This document shows positions 50,145 through 58,843 of a stretch of DNA of 64,000 nt, one piece after another; within the stretch, counting starts at the first letter, position 1; each line of letters starts with the position of its first letter. Source of the stretch: Glaciecola sp965658765 (lineage in GTDB: Bacteria; Pseudomonadota; Gammaproteobacteria; Enterobacterales; Alteromonadaceae); the NCBI GenBank assembly GCA_965658765.1, contig CBFHTO010000009.1, positions 14,087-78,086 on the forward strand, in the 5' to 3' direction. Below the pieces are notes generated by a model that saw only the letters and a program-made list of their open reading frames with translations, did not search any database and had not been told where the DNA came from. The translations under genes and the position numbers were made by a program.

Positions 50145-52586
50145 ATGTACAGTTCAACAAAACCTATTTTACTATCCACTCAAAAGCTTTTAGTGGCTGT
50201 TGCTGTAAGCACAGTGCTTTGTGCTCCGTTAAGCGCTCAACAAGAAGACCTTGAAGTAGTAAAAATTCAAGGGGCTACGATTTTAAATTCCTCAACTGAA
50301 ACAAGCTCTTTGTTCGGTACACGCCAGATAATTGATGCGGACGCTATTGAGGACTCTAACGCCCTTTCGCTGCCTGAGTTGTTAAAGGCACAGTTGCAAA
50401 GCGTCAACTTGAATGATGTCCAAAATAATCCATTTCAACCAGATGTACAATATCGTGGCTTTACTGCCTCTCCGCTACTTGGCTTGCCTCAAGGTATTTC
50501 AGTTTATCTAAACGGTTCGAGAGTCAACGAAGTTTTTGGAGACACTGTAAATTGGGACCTTATGCCTTTAGATGCTATAGATAGCGTTGCATTATACTCC
50601 GGTTCTAATCCTGTATTTGGCCAAAACACTCTTGGTGGCGCCATAACACTCTCTACAAAAAATGGTTTTACTTATGATCAAAGTGAAGTTGAACTTGGTT
50701 TAGGCAGTGATGGCCGTCAAGAAATTGGATTCGAAAGTGGTGGTAATTCTGATGATTTCGCTTACTACGTGAACGTAAGTCAATATGAAGAAGATGGATG
50801 GAGAAAGTTTTCACCATCTGAAGTCCAACAGTTGTTTACGGCCTTATCTTACAAAGGAGAAAAATCGAGTATCGATTTAAATTACATGTTTGCTGATACT
50901 CAGTTAATTGGTAACGGTGCAGCGCCTATTGAACTTTTAGAAATTGAAGGTCGAGATGCGGTGTATACGAGCCCTGATCAAACAAGTAATGAGCTACATA
51001 ATTTCAGTATCAATGGTGATTACGAGCTGAATGAAAGAATGTTACTAACTTACAACTTGTTCTACCGAGAGTTAGAAACGAGCTCCGTTAATGGTGATGA
51101 CAGTGATTATGGTGCGTGCGCGTTTTCTGATGGTCGTATTACTCTGTGTGAATTAGAAGACGATGACGACGATGACGATGTTGCAATGGACGATGATGCC
51201 ATCATTGATGACGATGACGATGACGATGACGACGTGCCACCAGTAGGTGAAGAGGCTGAAGCAGTAGAGTTTGTTGGTTTTTCTCCAGAAACGGCCTTTA
51301 CAGATATCTCAAATGTAGACCCCGGGGAAGTAGACGGCACATTTAACACAGGTAGAGCGAAAACAGATAACATAGGAATGTCTTTGCAGCTGTCTAGCCA
51401 GTACTCATTAGCTGGAATGGACAGTGAACTTATCGTAGGCGCGGGTTACCAACGAGGAGACATAAATTATGAAGCTGATACAACCTTTGGGATTTTGGCT
51501 AACGATACCGCGTCAGATTCTAGAGCTGTAACGCCGATTTTTGGCATTCAAGACGCAGAGGCTCGTGTTCGTTTAGACGTTGATACTAAGGCACTCTATG
51601 CTTTCTTTGTTAATAGCACTCAAATCAGTGATACCCTTACCTTAAATGTTGCAGGAAGGTTCAACGATGATCATATTGTTATGGTTGATTTAAGTGAAGA
51701 TGGCGACGATTCTCTTGATGGTGATCATAAGTTTTCTCAATTTAACCCTGCGGTGAGCCTTGATGTTCAATTAAGTGATACTCAAACTCTTAATCTTGGC
51801 TTTAGTCAGTCTTCTAGAACGCCAAGCCCAGCAGAGTTAAGTTGTGCAGACGAGAATGATCCATGTCGTCTTCCAAACGGCTTTGTCGCAGATCCACCTC
51901 TAGACCAGGTAGTGACCAAAACAATAGAGTTAAATTATTCGGCTCAATATGATGAGTTAGACGTGTTTGCAAACGTGTACAAAAGCGAGAGCGAAGACGA
52001 TATAATTTTTCAACAGGCAGGAGCGATTGCATCTCGAGGATATTTTATAAACATTGATAAAACAGACCGACAAGGTTTAGAGTTAGGCATGAGCCATACC
52101 GTCGACAGTCTTTATTATCAAGTTTCTTACAACTATTTGGACGCAACTTATGGCTCAAGCTTTACTTCTTTTAGTCCATTAAACCCACAAGGACCAAATA
52201 GACAGGTAAGTCCAGGAGCTACTATACCGGGGCAAGCGGAGCATTTGGTAAAAGCAAATTTTGATTATCAAGTTACCAATAGTATTTCAACGGGTCTTGA
52301 ATTTATCCTTGCGTCGGACCAGTACTTCAGGGGAGATGAAGCAAATGAGAATAGCAAGATTGATGGATATCAAGTAATAAACTTCTACGCTCGATATGAC
52401 ATAGCAGATAACACCAGTATACAATTACGCGTCAACAACTTACTTGACGAAGACTATAATACTTTTGGTGCCTATGGCGAAGCAGACGAAGTATTGGAAG
52501 ACATATATCCGAATGTTGAAGGTCCGAGTTTTGTTGGGCCTGCTGCTCCTCGTCAAATCGCTTTAAAACTAAAATATGAGTTCTGA
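50145..52586 (+). CDS. TonB-dependent outer-membrane receptor with a poly-aspartate loop
   Basis: An 813-residue receptor. Signal peptide to about residue 32 (ending APLSAQQ). The plug domain (about 45-165) includes NPFQPDVQYRGFTASPLLGL and NPVFGQNTLGGAITLSTKNG; the beta-barrel follows and ends with aromatic LKLKYEF. An extracellular loop at 339-363 has 7, 3 and 9 consecutive aspartates, absent from ordinary receptors. The barrel also has LLDEDYNTFG near the C-terminus. Its stop overlaps the start of an ABC substrate-binding protein gene, so both serve one ligand. The Asp loop hints at a cation or cation complex. Ligand unknown. Confidence 0.92.
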   Translation: MYSSTKPILLSTQKLLVAVAVSTVLCAPLSAQQEDLEVVKIQGATILNSSTETSSLFGTRQIIDADAIEDSNALSLPELLKAQLQSVNLNDVQNNPFQPDVQYRGFTASPLLGLPQGISVYLNGSRVNEVFGDTVNWDLMPLDAIDSVALYSGSNPVFGQNTLGGAITLSTKNGFTYDQSEVELGLGSDGRQEIGFESGGNSDDFAYYVNVSQYEEDGWRKFSPSEVQQLFTALSYKGEKSSIDLNYMFADTQLIGNGAAPIELLEIEGRDAVYTSPDQTSNELHNFSINGDYELNERMLLTYNLFYRELETSSVNGDDSDYGACAFSDGRITLCELEDDDDDDDVAMDDDAIIDDDDDDDDDVPPVGEEAEAVEFVGFSPETAFTDISNVDPGEVDGTFNTGRAKTDNIGMSLQLSSQYSLAGMDSELIVGAGYQRGDINYEADTTFGILANDTASDSRAVTPIFGIQDAEARVRLDVDTKALYAFFVNSTQISDTLTLNVAGRFNDDHIVMVDLSEDGDDSLDGDHKFSQFNPAVSLDVQLSDTQTLNLGFSQSSRTPSPAELSCADENDPCRLPNGFVADPPLDQVVTKTIELNYSAQYDELDVFANVYKSESEDDIIFQQAGAIASRGYFINIDKTDRQGLELGMSHTVDSLYYQVSYNYLDATYGSSFTSFSPLNPQGPNRQVSPGATIPGQAEHLVKANFDYQVTNSISTGLEFILASDQYFRGDEANENSKIDGYQVINFYARYDIADNTSIQLRVNNLLDEDYNTFGAYGEADEVLEDIYPNVEGPSFVGPAAPRQIALKLKYEF
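51159..51233 (+). repeat. GAT/GAC codon repeats coding for the poly-Asp loop
   Basis: Two runs of alternating GAT and GAC codons (51159-51179 and 51207-51233) encode residues D339-D345 and D355-D363, with a DDD triplet between. The repeats are imperfect hexamers and could change length by slippage in frame. Confidence 0.85.
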
Positions 52587-53532
52587 TAATATGACATTCG
52601 TTATTCGTTTGATTGTAACCACCTGTATCGTGCTTGCTTCTCAACTGGCTACCGCAAGTGATTTGCCAACAGTGAAAGTGGGTGTACTTAGCTATGGCAC
52701 CATCAATTGGGAAATTGACACCATTAAACATCATCGTTTAGATGAAAAATACGGTGTAAATGTTGAAGCGGTAAAGCTAACTACCAAAAATGCAGCCGCG
52801 ATTGCCTTGCAGGGCGGAGCGGTCGATGTGATTTTAACGGACTTGTTTTGGGTTATTAAACAAGGTGGCAAATTTAAAATGCACCCTACTCACAAGTTGA
52901 GCGGGGGAGTTTATGCAAAAAGTAAAAATGCCACCATTAACGATATTGATATTTTAGGTGTAGCTGGTGGACCAAACGATAAAAACCTACTAATTCTTAA
53001 AGCCTACCTAGCAAAACAGGGTGGGCAATTATCGCCAGAGCTCAAGTACGCTGCACCGCCTCTATTGAATGAGATGATGCTACGTGCGCAGTTAGGCGGC
53101 CTCATTAATTTTTGGCATTATAATGCGAGATTAGACGCCGCAGGTTTTAAGCAAGTGTTGTCAACACAAGACATGCTCCGCGAGATAGGCATGGCCCCTC
53201 AGGTGCCTTTGTTAGGCTGGGTGGTTCATAGTAACTTTGCTAGTCGCTCCCCCGAATTATTAGACTCTTTTTTCTCTGCAAGCGATGATGCTAAAACATT
53301 ATTGTTAGATGCAAACGGACAAGATTGGCTTCGTTTGAGACCAAAAATGAAGGCAAAATCAGAACAAGAGTACTTAGCGTTAATTCAGCATTATCCCAAA
53401 ACGATACTCAACAATGACGCATCGGCATCTGAAGCAGCCGCTCGACAATTGTTTGATGTGGTGAAAAGTCTAGAGGGTCAAACCTTATTTAGAGAGAACC
53501 AAGCATTCCCGACAGATATTTTTATTGACTAG
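52576..53532 (+). CDS. ABC transporter substrate-binding protein, NitT/TauT (NMT1/THI5-like) family
   Basis: A 318-residue periplasmic binding protein with a signal peptide (cleavage near TATASD). The mature start TVKVGVLSYGTINWEIDTIK, ALQGGAVDVILTDLFWVIKQ and a late GMAPQVPLLGWVVHSNFA fit the NMT1/THI5/SsuA fold. Two starts are possible: ATG 52576, inside the receptor gene, or ATG 52591 just after its stop; the latter leaves a normal signal peptide. It captures the ligand taken in by the receptor and feeds the permease and ATPase downstream. A 183-nt gap follows before the permease gene. Confidence 0.88.
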   Translation: MSSDNMTFVIRLIVTTCIVLASQLATASDLPTVKVGVLSYGTINWEIDTIKHHRLDEKYGVNVEAVKLTTKNAAAIALQGGAVDVILTDLFWVIKQGGKFKMHPTHKLSGGVYAKSKNATINDIDILGVAGGPNDKNLLILKAYLAKQGGQLSPELKYAAPPLLNEMMLRAQLGGLINFWHYNARLDAAGFKQVLSTQDMLREIGMAPQVPLLGWVVHSNFASRSPELLDSFFSASDDAKTLLLDANGQDWLRLRPKMKAKSEQEYLALIQHYPKTILNNDASASEAAARQLFDVVKSLEGQTLFRENQAFPTDIFID

Positions 53533-53715
53533 ACTTACTTTCCTTCATACTGTGCAAGCTCATAGAGTTTCTTTATTTAGAAGTTGCAATGAGCTTGTTT
53601 TTTTTCATTCTGAACGCCGACAGTGTTTAATCATTGGTATCTGCGTTCGAGGAATAGATTTGAAATGTAAACAACGTAGTCATGAGATATAGTCATTAGT
53701 AAGAGGCGTGCAAGA

Positions 53716-54468
53716 TTGAAACGTGTTCAAAATTTACTAGTTCAATGCGCAGTTGTTTGCGTTTTATTTGCCGTGTGGCAAGTGAGCGTTCTCACTTTTG
53801 AACCTGAATATTTTCCTGGCATAGATGTAGTAGCTTCTAGTTGGCACTATCACTTATTTGAGGGAAGCCTAGCGCACGACCTGTCGCAAACGCTCAAACG
53901 CGTTGCAATCAGTTTTATATTAGCAATGTTTATTGGTGTTTTTACCGGCATATTATTAGGCCGTGTGCAGCGCGCCAACCAAATTTTTGAACCACTTTTG
54001 TTGTTCTTTTTGAATCTTCCCGCGTTAGTTACTATTATTCTTTGCTACATCTGGATAGGTCTAATTGAAAGTGCAGCGATTTTGGCCGTATTTATTAACA
54101 AACTTCCTACTGTAATTGTTGCTATGAGGGAAGGTGCTCGTGTCATTGATAATCGATTAATGGAAGTCGCTAAGGTATATCGCCTCCCTCCAAGCCGAAC
54201 TTTTTTTAAAATATTTCTCCCTCAATTATATCCTTACATTCTTGCTGCAGCTCGCAATGGACTGGCTCTAATATGGAAAATTGTCTTAGTGGTTGAGTTG
54301 CTCGGACGCAGTGACGGGATTGGTTTTGGTTTACATACTTTTTTTGGTCATTTTGATATCGCTAGTATATTGGCGTACGCCTTTAGCTTTATGTTGATTA
54401 TGTTTAGCGTGGATTGGTTTGTCTTTAAACCCTTGGAAAGAAGAATTCAACGAGGGCGGCAGCAGTGA
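53716..54468 (+). CDS. ABC transporter permease, TauC/SsuC type
   Basis: A 250-residue inner-membrane protein with six helices. AGAGG at 53702-53706 stands 9 nt before a TTG at 53716, which is therefore the start. The ATPase-coupling EAA-like loop reads MEVAKVYRLPPSRTFFKIFLPQLYPYILAA. FIGVFTGILLGR and LVVELLGRSDGIGFGL are typical of the BPD_transp_1 TauC group. Stop overlaps the ATPase start by 4 nt (GTGA). Confidence 0.9.
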   Translation: MKRVQNLLVQCAVVCVLFAVWQVSVLTFEPEYFPGIDVVASSWHYHLFEGSLAHDLSQTLKRVAISFILAMFIGVFTGILLGRVQRANQIFEPLLLFFLNLPALVTIILCYIWIGLIESAAILAVFINKLPTVIVAMREGARVIDNRLMEVAKVYRLPPSRTFFKIFLPQLYPYILAAARNGLALIWKIVLVVELLGRSDGIGFGLHTFFGHFDIASILAYAFSFMLIMFSVDWFVFKPLERRIQRGRQQ

Positions 54469-55184
54469 AAAACTATGACTTTCACATACATGATATTTGG
54501 CTTGATGAAAGCAAGATTATCGATTCTTGCGCATTTTTGGTGAAAGAAAACCGCACCGCTGCTTTAATCGGCCCATCTGGTTGCGGCAAAACAACTATGT
54601 TAAATATCATTGCAGGGTTAAAGCACTTTGAACATATAAAAGTGCCGTCAGAACCTGTACTTGGATATATTTTCCAGGACGCTCGCCTCATACCTTGGTT
54701 AACTGTTGAGCAAAATTTAACGCTCATAGACTCACAGTTAACGCCAAATGATATTAACGACCTTCTAAATGACGTCAGGCTTTACGATGTGTCTAAAGTG
54801 TATCCCGTTCAACTTTCCGGAGGTATGCAAAGAAGAGTTAGTATTGCGCGAGCCTTTGTTAATAATCCAGACTTGGTATTGCTCGACGAGGCGTTTAGTT
54901 CATTAGATGTTCCAACTGCGCGCTATTTGTTGGGACTAGTTAAAACCTTATTGCACAAGAACAAGTCCAGTGCATTATTGGTCACTCACAACATGCAAGA
55001 AGCACTCGCTCTAGCCGACGATTTATATTTTCTCAGTAATAAGCCGAGCAGAGTCATCAAACACCTTATAAACCCACTCTCAGAACAGCAAAATTTAAAT
55101 GATGTTTTGGATTTTGAGCGCATCCAAGACCAAGAAAAGAGCATACTAGATAAGTATCCAAACATCCTCTCAGGAACTTTGTAA
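54465..55184 (+). CDS. ABC transporter ATP-binding protein
   Basis: A 239-residue ATPase with a GTG start. Walker A IGPSGCGKTT (about 35-44), Q-loop YIFQDARLIPWLT, signature LSGGMQRRVSIARAF, Walker B LVLLDEAFSSLD and H-loop VTHN are all present. The N-terminus is shorter than in TauB/SsuB and lacks the usual segment before Walker A, but the catalytic parts are complete. Energises the NitT/TauT-type importer. Confidence 0.93.
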   Translation: MKNYDFHIHDIWLDESKIIDSCAFLVKENRTAALIGPSGCGKTTMLNIIAGLKHFEHIKVPSEPVLGYIFQDARLIPWLTVEQNLTLIDSQLTPNDINDLLNDVRLYDVSKVYPVQLSGGMQRRVSIARAFVNNPDLVLLDEAFSSLDVPTARYLLGLVKTLLHKNKSSALLVTHNMQEALALADDLYFLSNKPSRVIKHLINPLSEQQNLNDVLDFERIQDQEKSILDKYPNILSGTL

Positions 55185-55431
55185 ACCATGTAATACGGCT
55201 ATAGCATAGGTAAACCATAGCTTTAGCAGAAAAAAACAGTATATAGTCTTCCTACTAAAGGACGAGGGATACAGGTCTAAAAGTTAATACTCTGAAATTT
55301 CAATGTAATTATTATGCTATCCACTGTCAATGAAATGTTACATCAATAGTAAGTGCTTGTATAAAAAGTGCGTTGCTATCGAAAGCATGATTGAAAGTCC
55401 ACATTCACAACAAACAAACGGAACACATAAT

Positions 55432-56655
55432 ATGAACAGCAAACTAGCATTGAAATCTTGCCTAGCAACAGCAATCCTTGCGAGTGTGTCTTCAGCCGCA
55501 CTTGCAGACGGTCATGAAGCAGCAACTTGGAACATTTCAGGTTGGATCAACGAAGGTATAACTTATTACGATGATGGCCAGGGAACTGACGTTGCTCAAC
55601 TTGGTGATAACGGAACAACGCTAGGTAGTCGTATATCACTAACTGGTGGATACAAGCCAGAAAACACAGGTTTACAGTTTGGTTTTGAAGTTATTGTTGA
55701 ACCGACTGCTGCCGTTGATGGAAACAGCGCGTCTCCTTTACTTTCTAACCAAGATGGTCTTAGCAATGCAAATTCTTTTGGTAGCGGAGTCAGCCTTTTA
55801 TCAAACAACATATATGTAAGTGGCGATTTTGGTAAAATTACCATCGGTACACAAAGCATGCCTACGGATAATATCGCTGTTCTTGCTGACCCTTCAGTAA
55901 CTATTTGGTCAGGCATTTCTCCATTATTTAGAATGTTAGGTTTTAGCATTCGTGGTATTGACGCTGCAGCCGGAAACCAAACTTGGGGTAACTTCGCTCA
56001 ATGTGCTGGCCTTAACGGTTTAGGTATAGGTATCGACTGTAATGGTATCTATCGAAATGGTATCCGTTATGACTTACCAACAATGGGTAATGTAAATGTC
56101 GCTGTTGGTTACGCAAACGATGAAGTTTATGATGTTGCACTAAAATACGCTGGTGAAGTTGGCGGATTAACCACTATGTTTAATGCAGGTTATGCATATA
56201 ACACAGACGGTGGTCAGAATGTTCTTGGAAGCTCATCTGAAACTTTACAGTTCCAACTTGGTTTAATGGATAAAAACAGCGGTGTTTTTGGTGCTCTTTC
56301 TTATCAAATGGAAGAAGTTGAAGATGCAGCAGTTGGCTCTGGTGACGACACCGATGCCTACTACTTGAAAGTTGGTGTTAAGCGTGCGTTCAACGATATT
56401 GGTGATTCTGCGTTTTATGTGGACTATGGCAGCTACAATGACCAATACGGAATGGCGCACCTAGAGGGTGTTACGGGTTCTGAATTATCAGTATTAGGTT
56501 TCGCTGCTGAGCAATACTTCGGTGGACGATTCCTTATGTATGCAAAATACGAAATCATTAGTTTGGATGTTGACGGCACAGCTAGCGCGCAAGCTCTTTA
56601 TAACGGTGCTCAAGACTTGAACTTATTACAACTAGGTGGAACATTCTTCTTTTAA
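55432..56655 (+). CDS. outer-membrane porin-like beta-barrel protein
   Basis: The frame opens at 55330, but MNSKLALKSCLATAILASVS at ATG 55432 (GGAA upstream) is the real start: a signal peptide ending near AALADGHEA, 407 residues. The mature protein alternates polar and hydrophobic residues, is rich in G, N and Y and ends LQLGGTFFF with a terminal aromatic, the sign of an outer-membrane barrel. KITIGTQSMPTDNIAV resembles the conserved strand of general porins (DFGxxxxG). Substrate unknown. It follows the ABC genes by 247 nt and has its own terminator. Confidence 0.82.
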   Translation: MNSKLALKSCLATAILASVSSAALADGHEAATWNISGWINEGITYYDDGQGTDVAQLGDNGTTLGSRISLTGGYKPENTGLQFGFEVIVEPTAAVDGNSASPLLSNQDGLSNANSFGSGVSLLSNNIYVSGDFGKITIGTQSMPTDNIAVLADPSVTIWSGISPLFRMLGFSIRGIDAAAGNQTWGNFAQCAGLNGLGIGIDCNGIYRNGIRYDLPTMGNVNVAVGYANDEVYDVALKYAGEVGGLTTMFNAGYAYNTDGGQNVLGSSSETLQFQLGLMDKNSGVFGALSYQMEEVEDAAVGSGDDTDAYYLKVGVKRAFNDIGDSAFYVDYGSYNDQYGMAHLEGVTGSELSVLGFAAEQYFGGRFLMYAKYEIISLDVDGTASAQALYNGAQDLNLLQLGGTFFF

Positions 56656-56678
56656 TGTCATCTAGGCGGTAACATAAA

Positions 56679-56708
56679 AACATCACAGCGCAAGCTGTGG
56701 TGTTTTTT
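56679..56708 (+). terminator. Rho-independent terminator of the porin gene
   Basis: An 11-bp stem (56679-56689 with 56694-56704, one G-T pair) closed by a GCAA tetraloop and followed by a T-run, 24 nt past the stop. Confidence 0.88.
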
Positions 56709-56775
56709 ACATTTTTAAAGCAAGATAAAACCTTTTTTCTAATGTGTCCGAACGCTCAGCAAGGGTAGGGTAATT

Positions 56776-57747
56776 ATGCAATTAACAACAACTATTAAAC
56801 TAGTTTTTACAATATTATTTATACTCACATCTTTTCCGAGTTTGTCGGACGAAGCTATATGGGAAAAAAACAACAATATATTCGTAAAGGTAATAGATAA
56901 AGACGATAGTGCTTACTCTCACCCATATACACTTGACTCGAGTGAACTAAAGTCCTTCTTGTCGCTCGTCACAATTGAAGGAGATAAGGCACTTTTCAAT
57001 GATGAGCAAGTTCACATTCTAGCAAAGTATTTACCTATTGGATTAGCGAAGGCCAGAAAGCAACAAGCCGTGATATTTTCTGTCAGTAAAAACAAGTCTT
57101 CGTTGGCAGGTTTAATTACACGAGAGGTATTTACCGCAGGCGCTTTTTATATTGAAGACGGCTATGCCGTGTTGAGAATTGGGGACACTGGAAAAGAGCG
57201 GGATTATGGATATGAGGCCGTTTACGATCCAACCAAGCAAGGCCTTGTGAAATACGATTTCGACTACGGCCTAAAGGACGGAACAAAGCCAAAAAGAAAT
57301 CGCTTAAGCCTGTTGCGGTACGCCGATAATATTGAAAGTTCAACGTTTAATAAGTTGCGTATTTCTCTTAAGGCTCTATCTGGCTTACCTGAAGAGTCTA
57401 ATAAAACACAAACAGCTGCAAACCGCGGCAGTGCAAATAACTTATCACGAGAAGATGTAGAAAAGATGATTGCTGAGCGCGAAGCGCTAGCCAAAGAAGA
57501 GCTTGCTCTATTACTCGAAAAATCTAAGCTTGAAAAAGTCTCCGCTCAACAAAGTGATGCAATTGAGCCTAATCAATCAGGTACTCCTAAAACGCAAGTT
57601 ATGGCGCCTCGCGACAGCGTTACCACTCAAAGTAGCATCAAAAGTCTCGAGCAACGATTTGAGACATTAAAAAGTTTAAAAGAAAAAGGCCTCATTTCAG
57701 AAAAAGAATATCAGGCAAAACGCAAAGAACTGCTTGATGAAATCTAA
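56776..57747 (+). CDS. exported hypothetical protein with a C-terminal SHOCT domain
   Basis: A 323-residue protein with a signal peptide (cleavage near PSLSDE), a globular domain (about 25-195), a charged helical and Ala/Glu-rich linker (about 210-275) and a C-terminal SHOCT motif, FETLKSLKEKGLISEKEYQA then KRKELLDEI. SHOCT is a short oligomerisation or membrane-proximal module. No function is known; it stands alone between the porin and the response regulator. Confidence 0.72.
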   Translation: MQLTTTIKLVFTILFILTSFPSLSDEAIWEKNNNIFVKVIDKDDSAYSHPYTLDSSELKSFLSLVTIEGDKALFNDEQVHILAKYLPIGLAKARKQQAVIFSVSKNKSSLAGLITREVFTAGAFYIEDGYAVLRIGDTGKERDYGYEAVYDPTKQGLVKYDFDYGLKDGTKPKRNRLSLLRYADNIESSTFNKLRISLKALSGLPEESNKTQTAANRGSANNLSREDVEKMIAEREALAKEELALLLEKSKLEKVSAQQSDAIEPNQSGTPKTQVMAPRDSVTTQSSIKSLEQRFETLKSLKEKGLISEKEYQAKRKELLDEI

Positions 57748-58158
57748 GTATCAAAGCACCGTGGTCAACTTATAAGGAAATACATGTGAGGGGATTTAAG
57801 TAAAGTGCCTAGTCCCTTCGTCGCATAACAATACAATATACAAACTTTTTACAAGCGAAAATAAGCTTGTAAAGCTATATATTTATACTATTGTTTATTT
57901 GGGAAGGGTAAATTTAAGCCTCGGCGTTCGTTGCTAAAAATAAATCTTCTGATGTAAATCTATTAATTTTCAATAGCTTAAATTATAACGTCCGTTTTCA
58001 TTTACAATAAAAGCAAGCAAGGACTACTTTTTTCATTCCTTTGGGTTAAGACTTTGGTCTATACTACTACCAATTAATTTGTGTTAAATGTAAGTTAATG
58101 ACTTCGAAAGGTCTACAAGTTAGAACCTTCTGCTACTTCCAACCAGCGAGAATAAACA
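57748..58158. other. 411-nt intergenic region upstream of the response regulator
   Basis: No gene recognised. A 9-bp inverted repeat TTTACAAGC (57848-57856)/GCTTGTAAA (57865-57873) with an 8-nt loop lacks a T-run. The region is very AT-rich and should hold the promoter of the NarL-type regulator. Confidence 0.4.
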
Positions 58159-58818
58159 ATGGCACGTAAAATCCTTATCATCGATGATCACCCTATCTTC
58201 CGACATGCTATGACTACTATTCTTCGCCGCAGATTTGAAGACACGGAAATTAAAGAAGCTGGCTCACTTGCTGCAGCTAATGAACTGCTCAAAACGGATT
58301 CAGACTACGATTTAGTAATGCTTGACTTAAATATGCCCGACTCTAATGGCTTGAGCGGTTTATTAGATTTGCGAAATCATTACCCATCTAGTCCCGTAGT
58401 CATCATTTCAGCTGAGACCGAAAAGCAAAGTATATTACAAAGTATTTCTTATGGTGCTGTCGGGTTCATCTCAAAGTCGAGTTCAATAGAAGAAATTGCA
58501 TCATCAATCGAATCAATATTTGAAGGTAACGTTTGTCTACCTTCAGATATACTGCGTAACAATAGCGACACCCAGAAAGCTGAACCTAAAATTTCTCCTG
58601 AAAAAATCCGTTCACTCACACGCAAAGAGTTGACGGTTCTCAAGTATTTGAACCAAGGTTTGGCAAATAAAGTCATTGCTTACGAATTACATATTTCTGA
58701 AACGACGGTTAAATCGCACGTATCCTCTATTTTGAGAAAATTAGGCGCAAGCAGCCGTGTTCAAGTCGTTGCGGGTGCAGGAAATATTAATCTCGACCAA
58801 TATTCGTTTAACGTATAA
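58159..58818 (+). CDS. NarL/LuxR-type response regulator (ErdR/ExaE-like)
   Basis: A 219-residue DNA-binding regulator. Receiver domain (1-120) with D56 in LVMLDLNMPDSNG and the acidic pair in LIIDDHPIFR; C-terminal LuxR helix-turn-helix (about 150-215) with LTRKELTVLKYLNQGLANKV and SETTVKSHVSSILRKLGAS. This layout and the position next to a NahK/ErcS'-like kinase recall the regulators of ethanol oxidation in Pseudomonas (ErdR, ExaE/EraR). It converges with the kinase gene, 25 nt apart at the ends. Confidence 0.88.
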   Translation: MARKILIIDDHPIFRHAMTTILRRRFEDTEIKEAGSLAAANELLKTDSDYDLVMLDLNMPDSNGLSGLLDLRNHYPSSPVVIISAETEKQSILQSISYGAVGFISKSSSIEEIASSIESIFEGNVCLPSDILRNNSDTQKAEPKISPEKIRSLTRKELTVLKYLNQGLANKVIAYELHISETTVKSHVSSILRKLGASSRVQVVAGAGNINLDQYSFNV

Positions 58819-58843
58819 TTTATAGTTTGAAGGTTAGATTTTT

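Noticed and set aside
51159..51233. EF-hand or lanmodulin-like metal sites in the Asp-rich loop
   Set aside because: The aspartates are consecutive runs, without the spaced DxDxDG pattern of EF-hands.
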